Assembly (NCBI GenBank): GCA_010279815.1
Contig: QEOQ01000670.1
Coordinates: 898,934 to 962,933, forward strand
DNA length: 64,000 bases
Source of the DNA: Brachionus plicatilis
Lineage: Eukaryota; Rotifera; Eurotatoria; Ploima; Brachionidae
Direction of reading: 5' to 3'
Below are positions 44,747 through 57,443 of the stretch, piece by piece (within the stretch, counting starts at the first letter, position 1; every line of letters starts with the position of its first letter). The notes below the pieces were generated by a model. The model saw only the letters and a list, made by a program, of their open reading frames with translations. It was not told the DNA's origin and made no database searches. A program made the position numbers and the translations under genes.

Positions 44747-46790
44747 ATCGTTTTAGCAGTGCCCATCGATCCCCCAAGACTTTCAAAATTTAAATTTCAG
44801 ATGTGTCTAACTTTTTGCAAAGAGCGCACACAAGCCACAAATTACTCATTCTCCTATCTAAACTATTCTCTTACTTTTTAAATTGGCTTGATCGAGGGCC
44901 GTTGCTAATTCGCACCTTTACTCTACATCTCTCTAGATAATTCATCATAAACATCAAAGCACTAATATTTTTTTGATCAAATTGCCTAATCATTTACAAA
45001 ATGTTAAACAACGCCTAGCTGTTCTCTTGCACCCTTTTAGCAAATTGATTTTCCTGCATAAAAAAAAAAACATGTTTTTTTTGTTGTTGTTTCTAAATTT
45101 AATATATTGTTTTATTGATTAGATAATATCCAAATAGTAATTGTTAATTTTTGAATATTGATTTTCGAGTTGAAATTTTGATTAATTTTGATCAATTTTA
45201 GACCATTATGTCAAACTTGTTTAGAAAAAGAATTAAAAAAAAAAATTGTCAATTAACTCCGTATGAAGTTCATTGAGCGCTGACAGCCTTTAATTGAAAT
45301 GTGAAAGTCTCGTCAAGGCTACACTATTGTACATTAATCAACCGTGTAAAATGCATTAATGACAGGCCAGGTTTGAATAAAAAAAAATTTCAACGCTGGT
45401 TAAATAAATATTTTTGTTCATTTTTTTGTTTTTTATTCTCAACAATAAAAGGCTTTTAAATCTAATTGAAAATTTAAATTAATTTAAATTTAAAGCTACC
45501 GTCCACTAAATCTAAATGTTGTTTATTTATTCATATAAATGCACGAGCTCGAATAAGATAGTCCGAGCACGTTCCACTCACATTGCCATGGCCAAGTCCA
45601 AATCAGCCATCTTCTTTAATCAAACTTATTGCACACAGACAAAGCTAAAAATTAACAATTGATTGAGAACAAAAATACCCCAGAACATAAAACAGATAAT
45701 TTCATTTCATTGTTTAATGTTTTTCTATCAAATAAAATAAATTTGATTGAATTGAAACAAAAATTACGTAAATTAAAATCAGCAAATAATTAAAACAAAT
45801 AAGGAAAAAAGAAAATAGTTAATATTGTTAGTGAATTTAGTCATACATTTTCTTGATTGTTGTTGCCCGAAGGTTCACAAACGAGACACATTGAAAATTC
45901 GCTAATTAATTCCACTAGAGAGTTTAATTAAATTCTAAGATAGAGTATCTCCAAAAAATAGTTTAAATACTTAGCGATTGTGTTTTCTTTTTGGCTTTAG
46001 TTTAAACAAATATTTATCGAGTAAATTGATACATTTCTTGACAGTGTATGGTCTTAAGGTACTGGTAGTTTTGAGGCAGAGAACTGTTATATATCAATAT
46101 GGTCAAGTTGTTTTATGTTTGCCAAAAATCAATGTTTATTCAAAAAGAAATTAAACTAATAATTTTGAAATTTGCATTAAATTTAGATTTTGGCTGGTAT
46201 CAATCAAAATTAACCTTTTTCTGTTCAGTGATATCTGATTTATCGCAAAAAAAAAAAGAAAAATACTAACAAAAAAAACGGTCTGAACCGAAATGTCTCT
46301 CGGCGACTTTTCAAAAATGACAAGTTATTTATGCCCCAGTGGATAAAATATGCTTTGTATCAGGGAAGCGCTGATTTTTTATGCAATTTAAAAGTGTTTA
46401 CAAAATTAGATTTTTTTAATAGTAGAAAAAATTGTTTCATTTAAAGATTAATAAACAAAATATTAAATTAGTTTCGTTCAATTAGGCTGCAATTTAAATC
46501 AAGTGGATTGTAGCCGAGATTTGATTGAAATTGTAGTCTTCAAGCTGCCATTTGATTCTTACTAATATTTGAGATAAAATACTTAAACACTATTTGAATA
46601 GTAATCGAATATTGATTTTAATACTAAATGGTCACTTTATTTTTTATTAAATTTTTTCTTTTTAAAAAATAAGGTTAATAATAATAATAAATTGAATTTT
46701 TTTGCTTTTGCTGTGGTTTCACTTGGGACTGTTGGTATTAGCAGTGGTATTTGGTAGTTGTGATTAGATTTAAAAAAGTGTGATGTTGAC
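44747..46790. other. Noncoding region of higher sequence complexity
   Basis: Several stretches (44750-45060, 45240-45370, 45540-45660, 46280-46380) lack the usual A/T homopolymers and are richer in GC, yet have stops in all frames. Candidate regulatory DNA for the Ig gene or an unannotated transcript; no motif is proven. Confidence 0.35.
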
Positions 46791-47121
46791 CATTGTGAAT
46801 TTTAGTACGAAAACAAACTATATAAAATACCAAAGCAGATCAACGCATGTTCTGTAAATTGTAGCAACTGATACATTCTCTGTACCACCAATATACTGAT
46901 TCTGAGAAATTCTGCAATAGATCTGCAAAATTCAGTCCATGATGAATTTGGGATATTATATAATGATTGCAGATTTATTGCAGAGTTTTGCAGAATCAGT
47001 GTATTGGTGGTAAAGAGGATGGATTAGTAAATTAAATTTACCTATCATTCTTTGATCTGTTAGAACCTAAGCTTTGGCATTTTTTGGATTTTTTTTGTTT
47101 TTGTACTAAAATTCACATTGC
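46791..47121. mobile_element. Foldback MITE, family A copy 3
   Basis: The left tip CCATTGTGAATTTTAGTAC and the inverted right tip GGCAATGTGAATTTTAGTAC bound two inverted arms. They share GCATGTTCTGTAAATTGTAG, ACCACCAATATACTGATTCT and TCTGCAATA. More diverged than copies 1 and 2. No matching 9-bp flank is found, so the insertion is probably older. Confidence 0.75.
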
Positions 47122-47661
47122 CATCATCAGTTTGTTAACAAAAATTGGATGTTAAATTTGGAAAAAAGTGAAGTTCTTAAAAAAAAAATAATAACATTTT
47201 TGAATAATTTTATTTAGTCATTTGGATATAGTGAAAATTACTAAAACTTAAGTGTTTCTAAACGGCAGTTGGACTTAAAATCTCAATATTATCTAACATT
47301 TTGAATTAAAAATGTTTGAATGTTCACATTTGATTGACAGTAGAATAACTATCCGAATTCGGCTAGCGTTAATCTAATTTTTGAACATGAGATTTTCAAA
47401 ATAAAAAATTTAATAAATTCATTTTTAGTCAATCATTTATTTGTTATTTTAGCCTCATTTATTAACTATTTATCTAATGATAATAATAAAAAAAGAATTA
47501 AAACTAAAATTCGCTCACGGCATACTAAAAAATAATTTAAATTAATTAAAATATATAAAATAAAATTCATAAATATTTATTAAAAACTTTTTCATATAAA
47601 CTCGATAAATTAAGCATTTAATCTAATTTTATTTGCTCTACAGTTTTTTGTTTGATCTATT

Positions 47662-48814
47662 TTATTTGAGAAAATAAATATCATTCAAATCGGCGTACCT
47701 TAAAAAAGTCAAATTACTTCTAGACCAGTAATTATACTTTAGATGCTTTTGATTTTTTTTAGTGTAAACATATAAATTTTTGAACGGATCAAGTCGATTC
47801 CACATGGAAAGTATACCAAAACCAGAGTGACTTACAACACCAATATCACAATTTTGCATCAGATGAAAATCAAAGATTACATCTTGCCAATTGTGACACT
47901 TATTTTTGTCTCTCATTTTGTCGACATGGACACTGGAGTTCTTTGTAAAAAATACGGTGTAATTTTTAAAAAAATTTCTAGCTTCTTTTTTAACATTTTC
48001 TCTATCTGAAGTAACGAATATTGAATAATTAAGACTAACATTTGATGATAAAAAACTCAAATTAATAAACTTCCAGAAATCTTCGGTTACTTTGGCATCA
48101 AGTTGACCAATGTGTCCAGGGTCGCCGATTCTGACCTGAGCGCATATCAGATTGGTATTTTTAATTGGCTTTAATTTCCTCAAAGTACTTTCGTATCTTT
48201 CCTGGAGTTTCTTATTCAACCGAAATAGTTTTTGGTACCAGTTTTTGAATTGAAAAGCTAATTCAAATTCATGTGGACCAAAGCCCATTTTTTCGATGGC
48301 AATCTTAAAATCAGGTTTGTCTAAGAGAAACTTTGAAAAAAAATAGTATGATTTTATAACCAGTAAATCTATGTGCGAATATTCGCTTAAAAAATCTGTC
48401 ATATTCTTGAAATTAAGACTTGAATGCTTCCCAAAATGCAAAACTTTTTTGGTAAAATTTGTCAGTTTAAATTGGTTATAATCCCAGTTAATTTCATTTG
48501 GTTCGAATGCTTCTTTCATATCGCAATTTTTGGTCATTTTTATCAAAAATTTTCGCCCAGTCAACAAAGAAAATACATATGTACAATAAACCTTTCAATC
48601 TATCAGCCCAACCTCCGCATACATCTCCATATCCACATTCATACTGAATATATTTTCTGCTCTGTAGAGTTTTAAGTTTGGAATTTTTAGAAATATTTGT
48701 ATTCAATGATAAAATCAAAATTATACTAAAAAATATTAAAGAAATAAAAAATTTAATAAATTCATTTCCTTTTACTGTTAAAAAATCTTTTAAAAAGATA
48801 GTGAATAGTTGCAT
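47662..48814 (-). CDS. Fucosyltransferase-like type II membrane glycosyltransferase, frameshifted
   Basis: Minus-strand gene read in two overlapping frames: 48814 to about 48584, then about 48582 to 47662, together about 383 residues. The N-terminus has a single signal-anchor helix (residues about 19-37, FIKFFISLIFFSIILIL), then CGGWADRLKG, a motif of invertebrate GT-B glycosyltransferases. Skipping one base near 48583 continues it with FSLLTGRKFLIKM and AFEPNEINW. Later come an H/Q-x-R-x-G-D-like nucleotide-sugar motif (CAQVRIGD, about 223-230) and SHSGFG near the C-terminus, as in the fucosyltransferase superfamily. A Golgi location is inferred. The 1-bp shift is either a sequencing or assembly error or a young pseudogene; no short intron repairs it. 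Donor and acceptor sugars are unknown. Confidence 0.65.
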
Positions 48815-49325
48815 TTTTAAAATTATAACAGATAGATTTTTTTAATAAAAATGATTTTATTCTAGTCTTGTTAATTCTTTTAAGTTGTGTCTAAAAAAAA
48901 TTCCTTCCAGAAACAGATTCTTTTAAAGAAATATTTTAAAATTATTTTGACTTTTATTTGTTAAGTTTAAAATTATATCTTTTTTTATAAGGATTCAGTA
49001 AAGCATTCAAAGTTTTAATTATTGAGATTCTTGAAAATTACATAATTAGTTAAAAAATATCACATCGTAATCTAAGACTTTAAAATGATCAAATTTAAAT
49101 TAAAAAATTTCAAATTAATTTTAGAAAAAATAGTGTTCTTAAATCTGAACAACAAAAATTAGCTACGCACTTGATTTAAAATTTACTTTTAATTAATCCA
49201 GTTGCAAAATCGACTCTTGAATCCCAGTAGCAAATTAAAAAACCATATAAAAGTTATATTTTAAATTAAATATTTGATCAAATTTAGTCTTTAAATTAAT
49301 ACACTAAAACATTGATTGCTTAAAG

Positions 49326-51209
49326 ATGAAATTATTTTTCAAATATTCAAATGAGACAAAAAAAATATGCCTAAAAGTGTCTCAGAATCATACGGTCCAT
49401 GATATAAAGCTTTTATTGCAGGATCATTTTAAAATTGATAGCAAGTCTGGCGATTCCGAATTGAAAAAATTTATTTTGGAATACAATTTCACAGAACTTA
49501 ATGATAAATGGTACATTACAGACCTAGGAATTCCAATAGGTTCAACTTTAACTTGCTACATGAAAATTGAAAAAAATCCGGAATTATTTGTTTATGTAAA
49601 ATGCCAAAAAAGTACCCTAAAAATTGTTGAACCAGAACTTGACGTGGACAAATGGACTGTCTTGGAAATTCGTGTAATTTTACAGAATCTAACAGGTTTC
49701 CCCTTGAGTATATTTAGATTAAAATCAAGCTCGAATAAGGACATGTTTGATGATAAATTTCTGTCAGAATACAATTTAAAGAAAGCGAGTCTTATTATTA
49801 TGGAAACATGGCTCAATTGGGACTCTTTAATAAAAACAGCTATTAATGGTTATTCGAAAAAATTTTTAACACTTTTAAACTCTGATGAGCTCATTAAACA
49901 CTACCAAATGAAAGCAGGTCTCTACATTGCTTGTCATCATGGAAATTATGATCTTGTCAAAACGCTAATGGGACTAGGCATTAGACCAGATCAACCTGTT
50001 GGAATGGTAAATTTTTTTTCTATTAATTCAAGCTAAGATAACATTTTGTTTTTATAAAAGCATCCGTGCAGACAATGGTGTCAAATCAAGGTAGCACAAT
50101 TGAGCGAAATAGACTGCTCAAACAGATTAGATTATTTAAGGCAAGAGTATTTAAGATGTCCGATTCATGCCGCAATTTTAAACGGACAACTGAAAGTCTT
50201 AACTTTAATATCAAGTACACATATTCATGCTTTGGAAACTAAAGATGGATATGGGTTGCCTCCGTGGCGATTAGCTTTACACAATAATCATAAAGATTTG
50301 ACAAAAAATTTAGAGCAAAAAGAAGTTGCCAGGTTTCTGTTAGGAAAAAGATTTGGTGGAAAGGTGAACGTTGTGGACAATTTTTCATGTTCCATTAGTT
50401 TTTATGCCAGGTTAAAAAACTGGGCCGAAAGAGCCAAAAACAAAGTGTATTTTGTATATGGAGCAAGCAAAAGTTCGCTCAAAAAGAAATATCTTCATAA
50501 AAGTGGTTTGCTAGGTTATAAATGTTTAGTTGATGGCTATAATAACAACTTCAAAGATTACATTCACTCTTATGATAGACTAAGAACTAAGTACAAGTTT
50601 TACTATTTTATTAACCAAGAAGAAAAGGATAAGCTTGGATTTCCGGATCTTTATTTTAAAACAGTGGGTTTAATAAAAGAGAATAAAAAAAAAAATAATT
50701 TAAATGGTATACAAAAAGTAAAAGTGGACAAACCAGTTCCTAAAACATATCAGAAATGGAGAGATGCTTTGAACAAAATAATTTTCCGCAAAATTGTGCT
50801 CAAGTACGCTGATGTTCTAATAAAATTAGGAGTTGAAATAGATGTTGATGAACTAAGTCTTGATGATGATAGAAAAAGTTCAAAAGAAACAAATAAGAGA
50901 AAAATATCAATAAAGTTACCTCCAGTGAGAAGTGCAATTCGGTCTGATTTAGCTCAGCGTAAAATTTCAAGGGTTTCAGTGACGAAGTTTGAGAATAGTA
51001 AAATTGAAATTGACACAATGAAAATATTTGATAAACTAAGAGATGGAATGACAAGTGAAGAAAACGCACAAATTTTACTCACTGAGGCAAGTCTTGCGAA
51101 TAAAAAATGGCTTAAACAAGTCAATCTGGCATCAAAACTAGCTGCTTCAAATGTAAAGCGAATTATACAAAAAAATTCAAAATCTTCTTTGAAATTGACT
51201 CAGCAGTAA
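49326..51209 (+). CDS. ANKUB1: Ankyrin-repeat and ubiquitin-domain protein (ANKUB1-like)
   Basis: Two exons, 49326-50006 and 50061-51209, joined in phase 0 over a 54-bp intron, giving 609 residues. Residues 1-90 form a ubiquitin-like fold (KICLKVSQNHTVHDIKLLLQ, ending ITDLGIPIGSTLTCYM). A second ubiquitin-like stretch follows to about 165 (DKWTVLEIRVILQNLTG, then LSEYNLKKASLIIME). Ankyrin-type repeats span about 195-290 (AGLYIACHHGNYDLVKTLMG, CPIHAAILNGQLKVL, PPWRLALHNNHKD). The splice joins PVGM to HPCRQWCQ, a segment characteristic of this family. The C-terminal half is basic and unstructured. The cellular function of ANKUB1 is poorly known. Reading past 50006 enters the intron. Confidence 0.82.
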
Positions 51210-52968
51210 TCAAATGATTAATTGAAGTCAGTAATGATGCATAAAAATTCGACTTTCGAAATATTTAAGATTTTTAAAAGCAAATTTAAGCATTTTAATT
51301 CATTCGAAAATTTTTTAAAATTTTTTTTGGGAGTTTATTAATTTTCTAATATTCAAAATGATATTAAATATTTTTTAAATAAATTCATTTCATCAATTAA
51401 AAAATTTCGGAAAATTTTTGAGATTTTCTTTCACTATCTTTAAAAATAATGCACCCATAAAAGTGGTTAAAATAATTAGCATACTAGTGTAATTTACACT
51501 AAAAACATATTAATTGAAGTACAGCCATAACATTTTTGATTAAGTGCAAAAAATAATGTATTCTAAAAAAAAATATTTTATTATTTATTAGCAAAAAAAT
51601 TTAGTGAAAAATTTTTTCATTAATTAATTGTTTATTAAAAATAAAAATTTTATTTTTATCTCATTATACTACTGTAAAATCTAGCTAAGTAAAAATATGA
51701 AAATTAAATTTTCTTAATGGTGATTATCTAAATTATTTTGAATGTTTGTTTAATTTTAAATAAATCCATAATTTAATACTTTAATCTGAGTCTGGTTTAT
51801 TGATCAATTCAAGATTTAAGATGTCTAATAAAAATAAAATTTTAAATTGTAATCATCTTAGATTAGGAATTTGATTGAAGAATATTCGACGTATTTAAAC
51901 AAGTTTCTTCAAATAATTTTCAAAATCAATTTTTAATTTTAAAATTAAAATTTAGAAACAAGAAGTTTGGTAAAATTTTTTCGAATTAGTTGAATTCATC
52001 TAATTATTCAGATCCTTGCGTAGTAATTTCATTTAAACCAAAAAGCCTTAAAGCCTAAGTCTAATTCAAAAAATTCATTCTAATATTTACGCAATTTTGA
52101 GCAAATAATAAAACTTGAGCTTAGCAAGGCAAAATAAACCAAAGGACTCATTAGTTTTTATTTAATAACCAAGTCATATTCCTAATTTAAAAAATTTGTT
52201 TACTTAAAAAGATGGTCAAAGTGATACCCATTTTGTTATTCAATCATTGAATGTAATTAAAAAAAAATTATCAAATCTTGGATGTATGATTTGGCAAAGT
52301 TCGTTAAGATCAGATTTTATTTAATCTCATTGCATAAATTCAATTATAAATACAAGTATTTGGGCTAATGTAGCGCAGCCTGGTCTATTTTGTTTTTACT
52401 TTTAACCTTAAAAAGAGAATGAATAAAGAAACTATTCGCCATATGAAAAGATTAGTGATTTAGAGAGAAAAATTTAAATTTTGGGAAAAAATTAAGACCT
52501 TTAGAACAAATAGAAGAGTCCAAATTATCCGAATACTTTCTATTCATTAAATGTCAAGCTTTGTTTGGAAAGAAATGAGAATAGAGCTTTACTAATTTAC
52601 AAGTTTATACTTTTCAATGTTTGTATGTGTGTGCCATTATTACAGTTGGTTTTGTAATAGATGGGGATTAAACTAAACACTTGGTGAAAAATAGTGTAAA
52701 ATTTTGTTTGATAAATTTCATTTAAAAATAAATTTTAAATGTTTCCGTTAAATCACGTACTTTACGGCAAATACTTGTGGAATTTGACTTTAACCAATTC
52801 TTCACATACATACACTCACACACACTAAATTTTAGCTAACCATATTACGTTATTATTTACATTTTGTAGATCTGGAATTCTTTGGAAATAAACATTTCCA
52901 AGTCTTTTGTTATAAATAGTGTTAAATATTTTTTTGTAGTCATTTTTTTAACTTTTAAAATAATCTGA
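51210..52968. other. AT-rich intergenic region
   Basis: 3' flank of ANKUB1 and 5' flank of the lectin receptor gene. No repeat arrays or exons are recognised. A (CA)-rich patch occurs at about 52800-52830. Confidence 0.5.
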
Positions 52969-55275
52969 ATGGAACTAGTGAATAGTATTTTGCTATTACT
53001 TTGTGTTGTGAGTCTAGTCGAGCCATACTCAAACCAAAATGTAGTTAGGCCCGATCATGGATTTCAACCTATATACAACCAAAATAGTAATTTTTACCTA
53101 ATAAAAAAATTTATTAATTAATTTAATAAAACATCATTTTAATATTTTTACTATAAATCTAGCTCGTCCAACACATCCTCATACACCAATTAATAACTAT
53201 CCACAACACAATCACAACCAAAAGCCTATTCTCAATCAAAATAGTAAGTCAATTTACTTTTACAAAAAATAAATTTTTAATTTGATAAAAAAAAAATTAA
53301 AAAAAACGTCTTGAATTGTGATTTTTTTCACATTTTTTATTTAGCTCCACAATATTCACACCAGGATTTACCAAAACCAATTCATAACAACGGTTATGAA
53401 CCTTTGCCATCTCCTACAAGTAAATTAATTTTAAAAAAAATTTAAATGAAAAAAATTCTTATTTAGACCCGCCATATTCCAATCACGAATTATCTGTTCA
53501 TAATAATGGCTACAAACCTTTAGTCACTCCAAGCCGTAAAATTAAAAAATTGATAAATAAATTTTTTTTTTTATTTTTATTTTTTTCCAAATCAAATAGA
53601 AGACTATGATTATGCGTTGCCTTTGCACAAAGTCACTAGTTGCCCCTCGTTTGCTTCTTTTAAATTTTCTTGCCAAGTAAATCATTTACTTAGCATCGAG
53701 AGTGTTGTCTTTTCTCAGGTATTTGTGGATGAACGAGGTGAATGTGTAGCTGACTGGAAAGCAGAGTGCCGAGATGACTCGGATGCACTGGACTTTACAG
53801 TCAAACAATGTTCGGGCCAAGAATCGTGCAACATTTACTCTTACAATTTGCGCTCACGAACCAAATGCAACTACCATCAAGTGATTAGTGTTTTCTATAG
53901 ATGTGTGCCCACTTTTGAAGTTGTAAATGTTCCTATCAAATGTGATATATGCAAAAATGTGACTGTGAACAGTCACAATGATAATTATGGCTTCATTCAC
54001 TCGGCTTGGTATCCAAAGCTTTATCCCAGAGAGACTTGTCATTCTCTAATTCAAAACAAACCAGATCATTTTATAATTATTTACTCAGTATCTGGTTTTA
54101 TAGGGCTGGATCGAATTGAAATTGAATCCGTAAATCAATATGGTGCTTTGGTTATCAAAGAGACCCTAACAGGAAATTTGACCACTCAGTTGGTGCTCAC
54201 ATCAGCTTTCAATGTGAACATAACTGTCATTACCTCAGACACATATTACCAAAGCCATCGCAAGTTTCTTCTCTATTTTTTCATAGTGCCCAAGTGCACA
54301 GTTGTTTTATGCTCTAATGTAACCGGTCACCCCGGATCAACTTTTAGCCATACTACTTTACCAGCAATTGTATTTACCAACGTGACCAATCAGTCCATAT
54401 TTGCTCCTCCATTAGTCGCTGGTTCGACACATAAAAAACTATCTGACGCCTGGCTCGCTGCTATTCTCGCACTGGCCTATGCTCTTCTTATGGTATTTGC
54501 TGTCTTATTGGCACTTTATTGCAGACGAAGAAGACAACGCTACCATAATAATAGTGTAATGTTCAGTCCAAGCAGTATAAGTCAAAGCCAAATGATGAAT
54601 CCTTTGTCCAGAGCTCCAAGTCAAATTAGTCTAAAGAATGAGATTAATTTGCCAATATCAAGTGTGGGCTACTTTGCCAATCATTTGGACCAAAGTGGCT
54701 TCTATTCTCACTCAAAAGAAAACTACAATTTAGGCTATGAAGACAGCACTTCAAAAATTCAACATTACGATGAAGATTACTCCCAAGTGGTCACTGAAGA
54801 AGACAATTTATCAGTCCATGCATCCACTTTTATGAATTATGGCGACGTTGATGTACAAGACAGAAGACAGAGTAGTGATCTATCTTACCATGGATCAGCG
54901 CTGCCCAATATTGATTTGAATTGTTTAAGCTATCCATATTCGATGAAAACCAATACTCAACATGGATCAATACTAGCTAGTGGACTAAATGACAAAAGTT
55001 TGTATAGAGCAGTTGAGTTTACCAATGGTCCATCGGTCGAACGAGTTTGTGTAAGGAATATGAATGATAGCTTATTTGACACTAGTCATGCTGAAGATAA
55101 TTGTTTCTATGAGTCAAAAAAACAATTTGTTCAAGAAAATTCAACTTCTTATCAAAAGGATTTTCACTCATCAAATGAACAAAGAAACAGTGAAAAAACT
55201 TATGTTGTAAAGCTTTTTCCAATAGATGATAAAGAAGTACAGGAAATGAGCATGTTTGTCGATAATAGACATTAG
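52969..55275 (+). CDS. SUEL-lectin/CUB-like single-pass receptor
   Basis: Five exons: 52969-53086, 53163-53243, 53345-53419, 53467-53535 and 53600-55275, all phase-1 junctions, giving 672 residues. It has a signal peptide (1-22, SILLLLCVVSLV). Residues 23-120 are a Pro/Asn/Tyr-rich stalk built from similar exons. A SUEL/rhamnose-binding-type lectin domain spans about 129-217 (FSCQ, QCSGQESCNIYSYN, ISVFYRCV). A CUB-like beta domain follows at about 229-347 (YPKLYPRETC). The transmembrane helix is 398-422 (AWLAAILALAYALLMVF), followed by CRRRRQRY and a 250-residue cytoplasmic tail rich in Ser, Tyr and acidic residues, suited to phosphorylation. Ligand and signalling partners are unknown. The family includes Eva-1-like SUEL proteins, but this arrangement is not assigned to a named ortholog. 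Confidence 0.8.
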
Positions 55276-55811
55276 ATCGCAATCAATTACAAAAACTCGA
55301 CTAGATTTTAATATTTATTTTTTCTTCTGTTTGCTTATGTATAACTTGTTCATATTTAATAAAGGATTTAAAAAGTTTAATCATTTCTTTTCTTTTATTC
55401 ACTAAGTTGTTTAGTTTTTTAGTTTTTTTTTTAATTATTTTGAATTTTTTTACTTAAATTTTGTATTAAAATAAAATGATTTCTTTTTATGGACTAGATT
55501 TATTAAAAAATTAGTTTCTATATTTTAAAATAAAATTTTTCATGAAAAAGAGATGCCTATAAAAATTAAATAGTATGCAATTTTTTTATTTTTATTCTCT
55601 TTCATATTTAAAATTGTAATCTATAAGGAAGGTAAATAGTCAAATCATCAAAAAATTTAAAAAGATAAATGTTTACTCTTTATAAAAATATTGTAAACGT
55701 TACTAAGAATCCTTGGGTCAAATCAATACTGTATATGTTTTGTTGTTTTAATAAATTTCCTTTTTTTCTCGACACATTAATTAAGTCTTGTTCTGAAAAT
55801 AGCCTATAATG

Positions 55812-56068
55812 CAAAAGGCTTTTTCGAAGTTGTTGTTACATGGGTTTTGTGAATTTTCAAACATTTTATACAAAATTGTTGTTTTTTTTTGAAGAATTTT
55901 TTTTGAAGAGACTTGGATCAAATTTTATTATCTTAAAAAACGAAACAAAAATTGTTACACAATTTTAGTAAACAAAAATTTGATTCAAGTTGCTTGAATA
56001 AATATTTTCATAGAAAAAAAAACAACAATTTTTGTATAAAATGTAGGAAATTCACTTAGCCTTTTAAA
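55812..56068. mobile_element. Short foldback element
   Basis: Left GTGAATTTTCAAACATTTTA TACAAAATTGTTGTTTTTTT matches inverted right AAAACAACAATTTTTGTATA AAATGTAGGAAATTCAC. AAAAGGCT flanks both ends in inverted orientation (with an extra 22-bp segment on the left). Non-coding. Confidence 0.6.
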
Positions 56069-56351
56069 TGAGATCTAAAATAAATAAAATATATATAAAA
56101 GAGTTTTGGTTAATTTCCAACTGATGGTCCCATGTGGTCCCAAATAATGACATATTAACATACAATTTAAAACTCTCAAAATATAATTATTATTTTTTTT
56201 AATTTCAAATTTTCAACAAACTTTTTGAATTTCAAATGATGTAAATGATAAAAATTTTAATTCTAAAAACAGTGAAAAATTATTTTGAAAAATTTTGAAT
56301 TAAAAATTCTAATTCGAAATTAAATAACGACCGATCGAGAGAGAGCACAAT

Positions 56352-56966
56352 TTTAGGGTCTGATCAATTTCATGACCAGCGGGTCTTATTTTTTATCCAA
56401 AAAAAAAACGCTATTTAATTTATAGACCAGTTGGTCTCAAAATTTATTTGTGAAAATAAAAAAATTTAATTTCATAAACAATTTTTTTTTAAAGTATCGT
56501 TAAGAAAAGATTTGACTGGTCATAATATTTAATTTGATATTTGAAAAAAAATAAAAAAATACATCGAATTAGTTTTAAGATCAAGCCAGACAGATGCTTC
56601 TAGTTTTAAAATAGTAGGCGTAAAAAACAAGAAATAAGAAGAGTCAAATTGAAAATTTAATTCAAGGCGATTAGTTGATGAAGTCTCCACTCAAACAGAA
56701 TGATCCCATTTCATTGATAATCCAATAAATAAAATTTCAAAAAATGGTAACATAGATAAATATAATTTAAGAAGTAAAAACAAAAATTAAAATTATACAT
56801 ATTTTTTAAAATTTTTTATCAAATATCAAATTAAATATTGTGACCAATAAATTTTTTTTAACAAGATTAAAAAAAAAAATTGTTGAGACCTACTGGTCTA
56901 TAAATTAAATGGCGTTTTTTTCAATAAAAAATAAGATCTGCTGGTCATGAAATTGATCTGCCCCCA
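56352..56966. mobile_element. Foldback element with ~190-bp inverted arms
   Basis: The left arm 56352-56540 (TGATCAATTTCATGACCAGC, then TTTATAGACCAGTTGGTCTC, then GACTGGTCATAATATTTAAT) matches inverted 56818-56966 (TTAAATATTGTGACCAATAA, GAGACCTACTGGTCTATAAA, GCTGGTCATGAAATTGATC). The interior is non-coding. This family does not share tips with families A or B. Confidence 0.72.
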
Positions 56967-57443
56967 ATTTAATGTTAAAACACAATGATAGAACAATTTG
57001 AATTGATTTCGAACTTGTTAATATTCAAAACTGAATCAATTTACAATTTAGTTTTTTATAATTTTTTAAATCAGCTGATTTCTGCTTTCATTTAAAGTAT
57101 ATTTTTTGACAAATTAGTTTTGCATTTAAGAAAAAAATAATTTTTTTAAAAATTTTAATTAAAAAAAATAGTGTTATCACCATAATTATTAACTTAATTT
57201 GGAAAAATATTTATTATTTAAGACTAATAATTTGGTATAAAAACCGAGCATATTCTGAACGCATATTGCATCAAACAATGCACCTATTTGTAGACTTAAC
57301 ATGCGCGTATATGCTCTTTGCTTAAAATTATAATCAAAAAAAAGCTTGAATTTTTTAGTTATTACTATATACACTAAATAACAAAACAGAATGCGTCTTT
57401 CTGAAATATTAAATCAATTAATATATTTAGATATAATTTTAAA

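Larger units (their letters stand above)
55276..57443. other. Intergenic region with two foldback elements
   Basis: AATAAA occurs about 85 bp after the receptor stop (near 55360). Two hairpin-forming elements lie at 55812-56068 and 56352-56966. The remaining sequence is AT-rich and featureless. A small minus-strand frame at 57189-57374 has no support. Confidence 0.55.
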
